The notes under the pieces: generated by a model
Told to the model about the DNA's origin: nothing
Seen by the model: only the letters and a program-made list of their open reading frames with translations
The model's database searches: none
Origin: an uncultured Pseudomonadales bacterium
GTDB lineage: Bacteria > Pseudomonadota > Gammaproteobacteria > Pseudomonadales > UBA7434
DNA length: 64,000 nt
Assembly (NCBI GenBank): GCA_943788835.1
Contig: CALSRU010000011.1
Location: 27,341 to 91,340, forward strand
Direction: 5' to 3'
Shown: positions 30,999 to 40,442 of the stretch, piece by piece
How the letters are laid out: every line of letters starts with the position of its first letter
Position numbering within the stretch: position 1 is the first letter of the stretch
Position numbers and translations under genes: made by a program

Positions 30999-32333
30999 GT
31001 GCAAAGAATGAATATTGGTATTTGTGGTTTAGGCACTGTCGCCTGTGGCGTGATCAACGTATGGCAGCGTAATCAATCGTTACTCACCAGCCGTGCTGGG
31101 CAAAATAGCGTTATTACGCATATTGGTGCGCGGCGAGATAATCCTGCATGTGATACCCATGCTTATACGGTCAGTCGTGATATTTTTGCTGTGGTTAACG
31201 ATCCATCAGTCGATGTGGTGGTCGAGCTTATTGGTGGTATAGAGCCTGCACGCCAATTGGTGATGGAGGCCATTGCGGCGGGTAAACATGTTGTAACCGC
31301 TAACAAAGCGTTAATTGCCGAGCATGGTGATGAGATTCTGGCTGCTGCAGCATTGGCCGATGTTGAAGTTCGTTTCGAGGCGGCTGTGGCCGGCGGGATT
31401 CCCGTTATTAAAGCGCTAACAGAAGGATTGAGCGGCAACGCTATTGAATCGATCGTTGGTATTATTAATGGAACTGGCAATTATATTCTCACCGAAATGC
31501 GCGAGAAGAATCGATCTTTTGAAGACGCATTAGCCGACGCGCAGCGCCTGGGCTATGCAGAGGCAGATCCTACTTATGACGTTGAAGGCATAGATGCGGC
31601 ACAAAAACTGACTATTTTGGCAGCGCTAGCCTATGGTACGCCGTTAGACGCGAGCCGCTGTTACACCGAAGGCATTTCAGCGGTGTCAGTTGCAGATATG
31701 ACTTATGCCAATGAGTTAGGCTATTGCATTAAACATCTTGGAATAGCGCGTGCCACCAAGCAAGGTCTTGAGATGCGTGTGCATCCGGCGCTTATACCTA
31801 AAAGCCGCTTGATCGCTAACGTCAATGGCGTTTTAAATGCAGTGGCTATTCATGGCGATGCGGTTGGTCCCACATTGTTTTGTGGTGCTGGTGCTGGAGC
31901 AGAGCCGACAGCTTCGGCCGTGATTGCCGATATTGTCGATATTAGTCGTAAAATGGCCTGTGGTTCTAAGGTAAGCTCTGACGTCAGCGCGGCTCCCTCA
32001 GAACCGCAAGCAAGTGTACAGGCCGCCTTGCACCGAGTTGTTCCTATCACCGATATCCATTGTGCATATTATTTGCGTATTGCTGCGGCCAATCGTCCAG
32101 GCGTGCTGTCGCAAATTACCCAGGTGCTCAGCGATGCAGATATTAGTGTCGAAGGGGTTCGTCAGCATGAGCACACGGTGGGCGCGCATACTCACACTAA
32201 TGAGCCGGTGCCAATTGTTTTGACCACGAACGTCACGCTAGAGTCGAATTTTCGAGCAGCGGTTGCGCAAATAGAAATGCTCGATACGGTATTACAGCCT
32301 GTGTCGATTATACGTATTGAGTCGGTTGATTAG
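30999..32333 (+). CDS. hom: Homoserine dehydrogenase
   Basis: A monofunctional enzyme reducing aspartate semialdehyde to homoserine in Thr/Met synthesis. The 444-residue product has an N-terminal NAD(P)-binding fold (NIGICGLGTVACGVINVW), the catalytic core (VTANKALIAEHGDEI, GIINGTGNYILTEM, GYAEADPTYDVEGIDAAQK) and a C-terminal ACT domain (YLRIAAANRPGVLSQITQVL) for threonine feedback. The GTG at 30999 is the likely start, with an ATG three codons later also possible. It is followed 36 nt later by thrC. Confidence 0.96.
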   Translation: MQRMNIGICGLGTVACGVINVWQRNQSLLTSRAGQNSVITHIGARRDNPACDTHAYTVSRDIFAVVNDPSVDVVVELIGGIEPARQLVMEAIAAGKHVVTANKALIAEHGDEILAAAALADVEVRFEAAVAGGIPVIKALTEGLSGNAIESIVGIINGTGNYILTEMREKNRSFEDALADAQRLGYAEADPTYDVEGIDAAQKLTILAALAYGTPLDASRCYTEGISAVSVADMTYANELGYCIKHLGIARATKQGLEMRVHPALIPKSRLIANVNGVLNAVAIHGDAVGPTLFCGAGAGAEPTASAVIADIVDISRKMACGSKVSSDVSAAPSEPQASVQAALHRVVPITDIHCAYYLRIAAANRPGVLSQITQVLSDADISVEGVRQHEHTVGAHTHTNEPVPIVLTTNVTLESNFRAAVAQIEMLDTVLQPVSIIRIESVD

Positions 32334-32369
32334 CCCAAAAAATAAACCGTTAGAGAGAAGAGATAAGCT

Positions 32370-33777
32370 TTGAAATATATCAGCACCCGGGGTCAGGCTC
32401 CGGCATTAAACTTTGAAGAAGTAGTGCTAGCGGGATTGGCTAGTGATGGTGGCTTGTATGTTCCTGAAAAGTTGCCCGAATTTTCGCAGGAAGAAATTCA
32501 GCAGTGGGCGGGCTTGCGTTACGATGAGCTGGCATTCAAAATTATTTCGCCCTTCGTTGCAGGTGCTATTCCTGATGAAGGATTTGCGTAAGATACTAGG
32601 CGAAACGTATGCGACGTTTCGCCATCCTGCCATAGCACCATTGGTGCAAATCGATAAAAACGAATGGATATTAGAGTTGTTTCATGGCCCAACACTAGCC
32701 TTTAAAGATTTTGCCCTGCAGATGCTTGGGCGCGTGCTCGATTACATTTTAGAGCGACGCAACGAGCGTGTTGTGATCATGGGCGCCACTTCTGGCGACA
32801 CCGGCTCAGCTGCTATAGAAGGTTGCCGGCATTGTAAGTTTGTTGATATTTTCATTTTGCACCCGCATCAGCGCGTATCTGATGTTCAGCGTCGCCAAAT
32901 GACAACAGTGTTAGAAGATAATGTTTGGAATATTGCTATAGAAGGCAATTTTGATGATTGTCAAAATATTGTTAAGGCTAGTTTTCGCGATCAATCTTTC
33001 TTGCCCGATGGGCGCAAGCTAGTGGCGGTGAACTCGATCAACTGGGCTAGAATTATGGCGCAGATTGTCTATTACTTTTATTCGGCACTGGCAATTGGTG
33101 GGCCGCAAAAGCCCATTACTTATTCGGTGCCCACGGGTAACTTCGGTGATATTTTTGCCGGTTATCTTGCAGTTAAAATGGGCTTACCGGTTGAGCAATT
33201 AATTATTGCCACCAATAAAAATGATGTGCTGCATCGTATTATGTCTAGCGGTATTTATGATCGAACCAATTTACATCACACGCTCTCGCCGAGTATGGAT
33301 ATTAGTATCTCCAGTAATTTTGAGCGCCTTATGTTTGATATGTATCAGCGCGATGGGAGCAAAATTGCTGCATTAATGGCGCAGTTTGAAGACCAGCCAA
33401 TCACAATAAGCAGTGAGGCGATGGAGTCTGCCCGCAGCCTGTTTAGTAGTGCAGCAGTTGATGATGCGACTACCTGCGAGGTCATTGCCAATACCTTTGC
33501 GCGCACGGGCTATCTACTCGATCCGCACTCAGCCACTGGCGTCGGCGCTAGTGTGCAATGTCGCACCAGCGCTGAACAAACTATTGTGACTTTGGCCACA
33601 GCGCACCCTGCGAAATTTCCCGATGCCATTGCCGAGGCAGATGTGGGTGTATCGCCCTCTGTGCCGCCGCACATGGAACATATTTTTACCAGTGAAGAGC
33701 GCTTTACGGTGCTCGATAATAATAAATCTACCGTCAATCAATTCATGGTAGAGCAGCTAGCTGCACAACGCACTTAG
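32370..33777 (+). pseudogene. thrC: Threonine synthase with one apparent +1 frameshift
   Basis: ThrC is the PLP enzyme converting O-phosphohomoserine to threonine. The N-terminal part reads from TTG at 32370 (MKYISTRGQAPALNFEEVVL) to FVAGAIPDEGF, then stops at TAA 32589-32591. Skipping a single base near G32586 joins it to the second frame (RKILGETYATFRHPAIAPL) running to 33777. The rest is intact, including the PLP lysine in FHGPTLAFKDFALQ and ATSGDTGSAAIEG. The joined protein would be about 468 residues, normal for the long ThrC form. The lesion is a one-base insertion, not decay, so a sequencing error or very recent mutation is likely. The type is given as pseudogene only because the frame is broken here. 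Confidence 0.85.
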
Positions 33778-33822
33778 CTTGGTCAATGACAGCCTTATAA
33801 TTAGCGCAGGAGTTCGATTCAT

Positions 33823-35643
33823 TTGGCCGCGGTAATCAAGCGCAGAATATTACCCAACTCAGCGTCCGCAGTGAATGTTGATGAATTACCCAGCGATATG
33901 CCTGATTTGCTGCGACGTATTTTTCACGCGCGCGGTTTGCATTCATCGGCCGATGTCGATTTATCGATGTCTGGACTGCTGCCTCCGGCGCAACTAGCGG
34001 GCATGGAGGCTGCTACCGAGTTGTTAGTGGGGGCTATCCAGCAGCAAGCCCGTATATTGGTGGTCGGCGATTATGATGCCGACGGCGCTACTAGCAGTGC
34101 GTTGGCCCTGCGTGCGATGGCGCGATTTGGCCACAGTGATGTTAGTTTTTTGGTGCCTAATCGCTTTGAATACGGCTACGGACTATCACCCGAAATTGTC
34201 GAACTGGCTAAGCATCAAAAGCCCGCGCTTATTGTGACGGTCGATAACGGTATTTCCAGTATCGAGGGTGTGCAAGCCGCGCGCGATTTAGGTATCGATG
34301 TGCTCATTACCGATCACCACTTGCCAGGGCGCGAATTGCCGGCGGCTAATGCAATCGTCAATCCTAACCAGCATGGCTGTAAATTCCCCAGCAAAATGCT
34401 GGCAGGGGTGGGCGTGATTTTTTATGTGATGCTGGCCTTGCGCGCGCGTCTTGATGAGTTGGGTTGGTTTAGTGACGCTCGGCCAAAACCCAACATGGCA
34501 GAATTTCTTGATTTGGTCGCGCTGGGAACCGTGGCCGATGTCGTACCCTTGGATCGCAATAATCGTATTTTGGTAGAGCAGGGCCTGCGCCGAATTCGCC
34601 GCGGTCAAGCTTGCGCGGGCATTTTGGCCATTATCGAATGTGCAGGACGAAGTCGTGCCGGTTTGACGGCGTCTGATTTGGGTTTTGCGGTTGGGCCGCG
34701 GCTTAATGCTGCGGGCCGACTCGATGATATTTCTATTGGCATTGGCTGTTTACTCACCGATGATGCTAATTTGGCGCGCGAAATGGCCAGCGAACTTGAT
34801 GGTTTGAATCGAGATCGCCAACAAATTGAAAAGTCGATGCAGGTACTCGCAACCCAGCAGCTCGCGCGCATTCAGCTAGATTTTGATGCACAGCAGGACA
34901 AAAATAGTGCCGACAACGATTTACCTGTAGGTATTTGTTTGCAGGATGATGAGTGGCATCAAGGCGTGGTGGGTATTTTGGCCTCGCGCATTAAAGAGCA
35001 ATATCATCGGCCCGTAGTGTGCTTTGCATTAGCCAATGATGATCCTGACTGTGGCATGCTCAAGGGGTCGGCGCGTTCTATTCCCGGCTTTCATATTCGC
35101 GATGCGTTAGATGCCATTGCTACGGCTAACCCCGGTTTGATTGAAAAATTTGGTGGTCATGCCATGGCGGCAGGGTTGAGTTTGGAGCGCTCTAATTTCG
35201 AAGCATTTGCCGCTGAGTTTAATCGTCAGGCATGCGGGGGTTTAGAAGAGCAGGATTTGCAAGCGGTGCTGCTTACAGATGGTATGTTGCAAGCGAGCGA
35301 AATAACACTGCCTAACGCACATTTGCTTCGTTCGGCATTACCGTGGGGTCAAAAGTTACCCGAGCCTTTATTTGACGGCGAGTTTTTTGTGGTCAGTCAA
35401 CGTATTGTGGGTGAGCGCCATTTAAAGATGGTCCTCAGTCAGTTGTTACCCGAAGAGAATGTGGAAGGCAATAATAAAACCACGGCAGAAAACTTTGATG
35501 CTATAGCCTTTAACATTGACCCTGCTGAGTGGCCTGACTCAGCGATAAAAAGTATTAAGATAGGCTACTTACTCGATGTAAATGCCTACCGCGGCCGAGA
35601 AACCGTTCAATTTATTGTACGGCACATAGAAAAGATTCATTAA
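33823..35643 (+). CDS. recJ: Single-stranded-DNA-specific exonuclease RecJ
   Basis: A 5'-3' ssDNA exonuclease in the RecF recombination and mismatch repair pathways. The 606-residue product starts with TTG at 33823. The DHH phosphoesterase motifs are present: VVGDYDADGATSSALALRAM, VDNGISS and TDHHLPGRE (about residue 163). A DHHA1 domain (GGHAMAAGLSLER) and a C-terminal OB-like domain follow. It comes 46 nt after thrC. An insertion rich in Asp/Asn (QQDKNSADND) lies between DHH and DHHA1. Confidence 0.96.
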   Translation: MAAVIKRRILPNSASAVNVDELPSDMPDLLRRIFHARGLHSSADVDLSMSGLLPPAQLAGMEAATELLVGAIQQQARILVVGDYDADGATSSALALRAMARFGHSDVSFLVPNRFEYGYGLSPEIVELAKHQKPALIVTVDNGISSIEGVQAARDLGIDVLITDHHLPGRELPAANAIVNPNQHGCKFPSKMLAGVGVIFYVMLALRARLDELGWFSDARPKPNMAEFLDLVALGTVADVVPLDRNNRILVEQGLRRIRRGQACAGILAIIECAGRSRAGLTASDLGFAVGPRLNAAGRLDDISIGIGCLLTDDANLAREMASELDGLNRDRQQIEKSMQVLATQQLARIQLDFDAQQDKNSADNDLPVGICLQDDEWHQGVVGILASRIKEQYHRPVVCFALANDDPDCGMLKGSARSIPGFHIRDALDAIATANPGLIEKFGGHAMAAGLSLERSNFEAFAAEFNRQACGGLEEQDLQAVLLTDGMLQASEITLPNAHLLRSALPWGQKLPEPLFDGEFFVVSQRIVGERHLKMVLSQLLPEENVEGNNKTTAENFDAIAFNIDPAEWPDSAIKSIKIGYLLDVNAYRGRETVQFIVRHIEKIH

Positions 35644-35678
35644 ATCAGGCCAGCTACAAAAATATAGGAAACAAGTTT

Positions 35679-35897
35679 ATGCGCGTAACGCCAGGGTTAT
35701 ACCAGCATTATAAAGGTGGTCGCTATGAGGTGATAGGTGAGGCGAGGCATACTGAAACCGAAGAGGATTTAGTATTGTACCGAGCGCTTTATGGTGAGCG
35801 AGGCTTATGGGTTAGGCCGCTCGAGATGTTTTGTGAAACGGTTGATGTGGAGGGCGAGCAAGTGCCGCGCTTCGCTCTATTATCAGCAGCGGACTAG
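35679..35897 (+). CDS. DUF1653 domain-containing protein
   Basis: A 72-residue protein. The sequence PGLYQHYKGGRYEVIGEARH, then TEEDLVLYRALYGERGLWVRP, is the complete DUF1653 domain, a small beta-rich fold of unknown function. It follows recJ by 36 nt and probably shares its transcript. Confidence 0.88.
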   Translation: MRVTPGLYQHYKGGRYEVIGEARHTETEEDLVLYRALYGERGLWVRPLEMFCETVDVEGEQVPRFALLSAAD

Positions 35898-36065
35898 TAA
35901 GGCGTGCTGTGCATGACGTTAGACAGGATAGGACGGAACAAGTGGGCTGAGGGGTGTCGTCCTTTATTTTACAGTTTTGAGCGCTGGTTGAGTGGGGGCA
36001 GCTTTGGGCTGTTACCACCGTGATGTCGGCCCGGTTGTTTCTCATCAAGCCACTAATGCGAAAAT

Positions 36066-36096
36066 AAAAAAGGCCCACCTAATGGTGAGCCTTTTT
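36066..36096 (-). terminator. Terminator downstream of tRNA-fMet
   Basis: On the minus strand the stem GGCTCACC / GGTGGGCC with an ATTA loop is followed by a T-run. It ends a few bases beyond the tRNA 3' end. Confidence 0.8.
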
Positions 36097-36101
36097 CAAT
36101 T

Positions 36102-36178
<77 letters not shown>

Positions 36179-36269
36179 TCAATACTGTTTTGCACTGGCT
36201 TTCGCAAGCGCTTTATCGGCTCTGGATTGCCGGTCAGGGCGCGCATAGTAAGGAGAACGGCCGCACTCG

Positions 36270-36740
36270 TCAAGCGCTGCAGCACTTCTTGTACTTTTTA
36301 CCGCTTCCGCAGCTGCATGGGTCATTGCGGCCCACTTTATTGAGGTTGATACTTTGGCCATCGCAAAAGTACCACTGGTCGTCTACTTTTTTGAATTGAG
36401 AGCGTTCGCTGTGGTTATGGGTTTTACCATCGCCATCAACATATTGGGCGGTAAATTCCACACTGCCCACTTTGTCATCAATTGTTCCGGCTTTGCTACT
36501 CAAAATACGAAGTCCTTGCCATGTCGAACCCTCGGCCCAGCTTTTTGTTGACTCAAAGTCGAATTCGGCACGGCCATCGGGGTGCAGCGAGTCGTGTAAA
36601 AAATCAATTTCAGCACTGGCATACGCACTGTATCGTGCCCGCATTAGCTGCTCGGCGGTTTCCGCGGCTTGCTTACCTGCAATAATGGGTTCGCAGCATT
36701 GTTCATAATTTATATCGGCGCCGCAGTGACAATTAGCCAT
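36270..36740 (-). CDS. ychJ: YchJ family protein (SEC-C motif)
   Basis: A 156-residue protein with two zinc-binding SEC-C-like motifs, [13 protein letters not shown] at the N-terminus and [15 protein letters not shown] at the C-terminus. A central NTF2-like domain ([20 protein letters not shown], about residues 30-50) lies between them. The UPF0225/YchJ family is widespread with no established role. It is upstream of tRNA-fMet on the same strand, so read-through transcription is possible. Confidence 0.9.
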   Translation of the reverse strand: MANCHCGADINYEQCCEPIIAGKQAAETAEQLMRARYSAYASAEIDFLHDSLHPDGRAEFDFESTKSWAEGSTWQGLRILSSKAGTIDDKVGSVEFTAQYVDGDGKTHNHSERSQFKKVDDQWYFCDGQSINLNKVGRNDPCSCGSGKKYKKCCSA

Positions 36741-36965
36741 GTTTTCTTCCTAGAGAGTGGAAAGCGTATTTGGGAAAGATTTTGCCAAACATCTCCACAT
36801 TAAAAAAGGCTTAGTAGTTCCGCCTATAAATTCGATAGAATCCCCGCTCGGCATTTTAGCCCTCGGTAGTTTGGGCAAATGCGGGTTTGGGGCGTCAGTT
36901 TGCCATAGGAATCAGGCCTATTGCGCCTTACCTAAGCTGTGTTTAATTCAGGAACATTTTATTGT

Positions 36966-38207
36966 ATGTCCGATTACGACGATATCCGTCCTTATCACGA
37001 TGATGAGGTTCGGCAAGTACTGCAGCGTGTTATTGCAGATGATGAGTTTATTGATTTAGCCGGGCAGCTGCGTTTTTCAGGGTGGTATTCAAAATTTCGC
37101 TGGATGATGCGGCCAGTAGTTCGCCGTTATTTTCAACACCGCAGTGCGCGCATCCATTCGATTCAGGATCTACAGGGTATTGTCGAGCAGTACATGGCTC
37201 GTATGATCGAACAAACTACCAGTGGTTTTTCCGTAAGCGGGCTCGACAACGTGGATTTGTCGCAACCCCATATATTTATGAGTAATCATCGCGACATCAC
37301 CTTAGATCCTGCCTTTACTAATTATGCGCTTTACCATGAAGGCGGCGCTACATTGCGCATTGCCATAGGCGATAACCTGCTGAGCAAGCCGTACGCTGCT
37401 GATTTAATGCGGCTGAATAAGAGCTTTGTTGTGCAGCGGTCTATTAGTAAGCCGCGCGAGCTACTGCGCGCACTGAAAAAGCTATCGGGTTATATTTGGC
37501 ACTCACTTCATGCTGATAAAGAGAATATTTGGCTAGCTCACCGAGAAGGTCGTGCTAAGGACGGTATGGATCGCACAGAGCCGGCCATTATTAAAATGTT
37601 GGCTATTGCAAAGCCCAAAGCCGTTAGCCTCAGTGATTACATTAATGATCTAAGTATTGTTCCGGTTAGCATTTCTTATGAATTTGATCCTTGCGACGCA
37701 ATCAAGGCCAAAGAAATTCGTATGCTCAGTGAGAAGCAGGCTTATGAAAAGTCGGAGCATGAAGACCTCGCTAGTATTGGCTTAGGTATTCAGGGCTTTA
37801 ATGGTCACGTTAATCTTGTTTTTGGCAAGCCGCTGGTCGTTAAAACTAACAACGCCGAAGAGATTGCTCGTCAGCTTGATGAACAGATTGTGCGTAACTA
37901 CCAGCTGCACCCCACCAATGTTATCGCCTACCTTAATCTTTATGGTGAGCATGCCTGGGCTAAGGCTCAAGCGGTACTTACAGCAAGTGAGCGCCATCAT
38001 TCCATTCCTAGCGTTGATGCGGCCACTCAAGCCAATTTTACTGCGCGCATGGGGTCTATTGATCCAGTTGATCGCGACATGGCTTTACACATGTATGCCA
38101 ATCCCGTCTTGCACAAGTTATATTTTCTCGATGCCTCGGAGTATCCGCTGCCCAATGCTTATGAGGTAATGCAGGATGCTGTTGATACACAGGCAGTCGA
38201 TGCTTAA
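36966..38207 (+). CDS. PlsC-like phospholipid/glycerol acyltransferase
   Basis: This 413-residue protein has an acyltransferase core. The catalytic histidine lies in MSNHRDITLDPAF (about residue 110), a variant of H-x4-D seen in this subfamily. The later EGRAKDGMDRTEPAI block is the substrate-phosphate motif, and LSIVPVSISYEFDPCD follows. It probably acylates lysophosphatidate or a related lipid at the inner membrane. The ATG at 36966 is preferred over a TTG at 36939. It precedes dinG by 87 nt, a pairing seen in other gammaproteobacteria. Confidence 0.82.
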   Translation: MSDYDDIRPYHDDEVRQVLQRVIADDEFIDLAGQLRFSGWYSKFRWMMRPVVRRYFQHRSARIHSIQDLQGIVEQYMARMIEQTTSGFSVSGLDNVDLSQPHIFMSNHRDITLDPAFTNYALYHEGGATLRIAIGDNLLSKPYAADLMRLNKSFVVQRSISKPRELLRALKKLSGYIWHSLHADKENIWLAHREGRAKDGMDRTEPAIIKMLAIAKPKAVSLSDYINDLSIVPVSISYEFDPCDAIKAKEIRMLSEKQAYEKSEHEDLASIGLGIQGFNGHVNLVFGKPLVVKTNNAEEIARQLDEQIVRNYQLHPTNVIAYLNLYGEHAWAKAQAVLTASERHHSIPSVDAATQANFTARMGSIDPVDRDMALHMYANPVLHKLYFLDASEYPLPNAYEVMQDAVDTQAVDA

Positions 38208-38294
38208 GTTGTTGATGTCCACGTTAGGGCTCGGTAGTCAGCAGTACTAGCGCTCATCTATGTAAACCTCACAATAGCCATACCCGGTAACGGA

Positions 38295-40442
38295 TTGACT
38301 CAGGCCAGCATGCAAATAATCAGCGACCATCAAAAACAGCTTATTCAGGCTAATTACAGTCAGTGGCTAGAAAGTAATGGCTATCAGGCGCGTCGCAGTC
38401 AGCGTGAAATGATCGCTATTATTGCCCGCATGTTGGCCGGTATTACTGTTGACGCAGAGGGTTTGCGCGCAGACGAATCAATGCAACATGTCAGCTTGAT
38501 CGAAGCCGGAACGGGCACGGGTAAAACTATTGCCTATGCGCTGCCCGCTATTGCTATGGCGCTTGAGCTAGATAAAAAACTCGTGATTTCAACAGCCACA
38601 ATTAACCTGCAAGAGCAGTTAGTCAATGTCGACTTACCTAATTTGCAAGCTAACACCTCGCTCGATTTTAAATACGCCTTGGCTAAAGGGCGGCAGCGTT
38701 ATTTATGCCTAAACAAACTTAAGCTGCGCTTGCAGGATGTATCGCGGGCCGCCGGTGATCTTACGCTTTTTCCCGATGAAGAGAGCTCGCTGGCCGATGC
38801 TACAGTAGTACAGTTAGAAGCGCTCGATCAGCACTACTTGGGTGGTCGCTGGGACGGCGACCAAGATAGTCTAGAGCATGAAATTAGCTATGAAGATTGG
38901 CGGCTGGTGGCTGCCGATCGTGCTAGCTGCAGCGGTAAAAAGTGCGTGCATTATTCTAACTGTGCTTTATTCAAGGCGCGCGATGATTTGCGTACCGCAG
39001 ACGTTGTTGTAGCTAACCACGATCTCGTGTTGGCTGACTTGGCAATGGGGGGCGCCAATATTCTCCCGCCGCCTGAGCAATCTATATTTGTTTTTGACGA
39101 GGCCCATCATCTGCCGAGCAAGTCGCGCAACCATCTCAGTGCACATATGTCGTTGGCTAGCGAGCGCAGCCACGTATTGCAAACTAAAAAGGTATTGGCA
39201 CGTATTGCGGCTACTAAAGGTGCGCCTAGCGAGCTCAAGGGGTTGCAAAAAAACTTGCAGACAATTGATAGTGGCTTGCAGTCATCACTAGAAAATATTG
39301 GTTATACCCTGCAAGAGCTGCTCAACAATGATGAGCAGCTTGCCGATCAAGGCAGTTTGCGCTTTGCCAATGGCGAGGTGCCGTCTGAGCTGCACGAGGC
39401 CTTTCAAGATCTTGCCGATTGCTACCGTCACAAACAAGGGCAGCTGCAGCGCCTGGCCGATATTTGTAACGGCAAGCTTGGCGCGGGCGATGAGGCTAGT
39501 AGCAGCTGGGAGGTTCATTTTGGCGCGGTAGGGCAGCTCGAGCAGAACACCGATAACGCACTTAAAGTGTGTTTGAGTTATGCTGGCACCGGCTCGAGTA
39601 AAAGCCCTAGCGCGCGCTGGCTGCAAGCCCAAGAGCGGGTAGAGGGAATCGACATAACCATTAATATGGTGCCGCTATCTACCGCTACTATTTTGGCCGA
39701 TATATTGTGGAGTAAGTGTTTTGCGGCCATATTGACCTCGGCCACGTTGGCGCCGCTGGGCGATTTTAATCACTTTATGCGCCGCATTGGTCATCAGCAA
39801 GCAGGCAGCGCTCATCGAATTAACGGCCAGCTCAATTTTCAAGACGCGGAGTTTTATGTGCCTGTTATGCACAGCGATCCTGGCTCTGCTGCAGCTCACA
39901 CTGAAGAAGTCATTCGGCTGCTCCCTAAGCTGTTAGCCGATGCGCAGGGAGCGCTGGTATTGTTTTCATCGCGCCAGCAGATGGAGGCGGTACAGCAGGG
40001 CCTAAAAGGTCAGCTTACACAGCAATTATTGGTGCAGGGGCGCAGTTCTAAACAGGCGCTTATTCAGCAGCACAAGGCAACTGTGGATGGCGGCTCAGCC
40101 AGTGTTATTTTTGGTTTAGCCAGTTTTGCCGAAGGGCTGGATTTACCCGGGGATTACTGTACTCAAGTGGTTATTGCCAAACTGCCGTTTTCGGTGCCTA
40201 CGGATCCCGTCGATGTGGCCATGGGGGAGTGGGTCGAGGCCAACGGTGGCAACGCCTTCGCCGATATTAGCTTGCCCGAGACTTCTATGCGTTTGATGCA
40301 GGCTTGCGGCCGTTTGCTGCGCAAAGAAACCGATACCGGCCGAGTGACTCTGCTCGATAAGCGCATCGTCAGCAAATACTACGGTAAGCAGCTTATCCGT
40401 GCGCTACCGCCGTTTAAACTGGTGCTACCTAGTACGCAGTGA
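38295..40442 (+). CDS. dinG: ATP-dependent DNA helicase DinG
   Basis: A superfamily 2 XPD-like 5'-3' helicase that resolves R-loops and G4 structures. The 715-residue product has Walker A (EAGTGTGKTIAY, residues 70-81), a four-cysteine Fe-S cluster region (CLNKLK, then CSGKKCVHYSNC, about residues 138-222), the DEAH box (VFDEAHHLPSKS, about residue 266) and C-terminal motifs including SATLAP, GLASFAEGLDLPG and MQACGRLLR. The TTG at 38295 or an ATG five codons later could start translation. It ends the conserved core region. Confidence 0.94.
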   Translation: MTQASMQIISDHQKQLIQANYSQWLESNGYQARRSQREMIAIIARMLAGITVDAEGLRADESMQHVSLIEAGTGTGKTIAYALPAIAMALELDKKLVISTATINLQEQLVNVDLPNLQANTSLDFKYALAKGRQRYLCLNKLKLRLQDVSRAAGDLTLFPDEESSLADATVVQLEALDQHYLGGRWDGDQDSLEHEISYEDWRLVAADRASCSGKKCVHYSNCALFKARDDLRTADVVVANHDLVLADLAMGGANILPPPEQSIFVFDEAHHLPSKSRNHLSAHMSLASERSHVLQTKKVLARIAATKGAPSELKGLQKNLQTIDSGLQSSLENIGYTLQELLNNDEQLADQGSLRFANGEVPSELHEAFQDLADCYRHKQGQLQRLADICNGKLGAGDEASSSWEVHFGAVGQLEQNTDNALKVCLSYAGTGSSKSPSARWLQAQERVEGIDITINMVPLSTATILADILWSKCFAAILTSATLAPLGDFNHFMRRIGHQQAGSAHRINGQLNFQDAEFYVPVMHSDPGSAAAHTEEVIRLLPKLLADAQGALVLFSSRQQMEAVQQGLKGQLTQQLLVQGRSSKQALIQQHKATVDGGSASVIFGLASFAEGLDLPGDYCTQVVIAKLPFSVPTDPVDVAMGEWVEANGGNAFADISLPETSMRLMQACGRLLRKETDTGRVTLLDKRIVSKYYGKQLIRALPPFKLVLPSTQ

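Noticed and set aside
32580..32592. Programmed frameshift in thrC
   Set aside because: There is no slippery run, stimulatory hairpin or internal Shine-Dalgarno near the break, and thrC is not known to be recoded.
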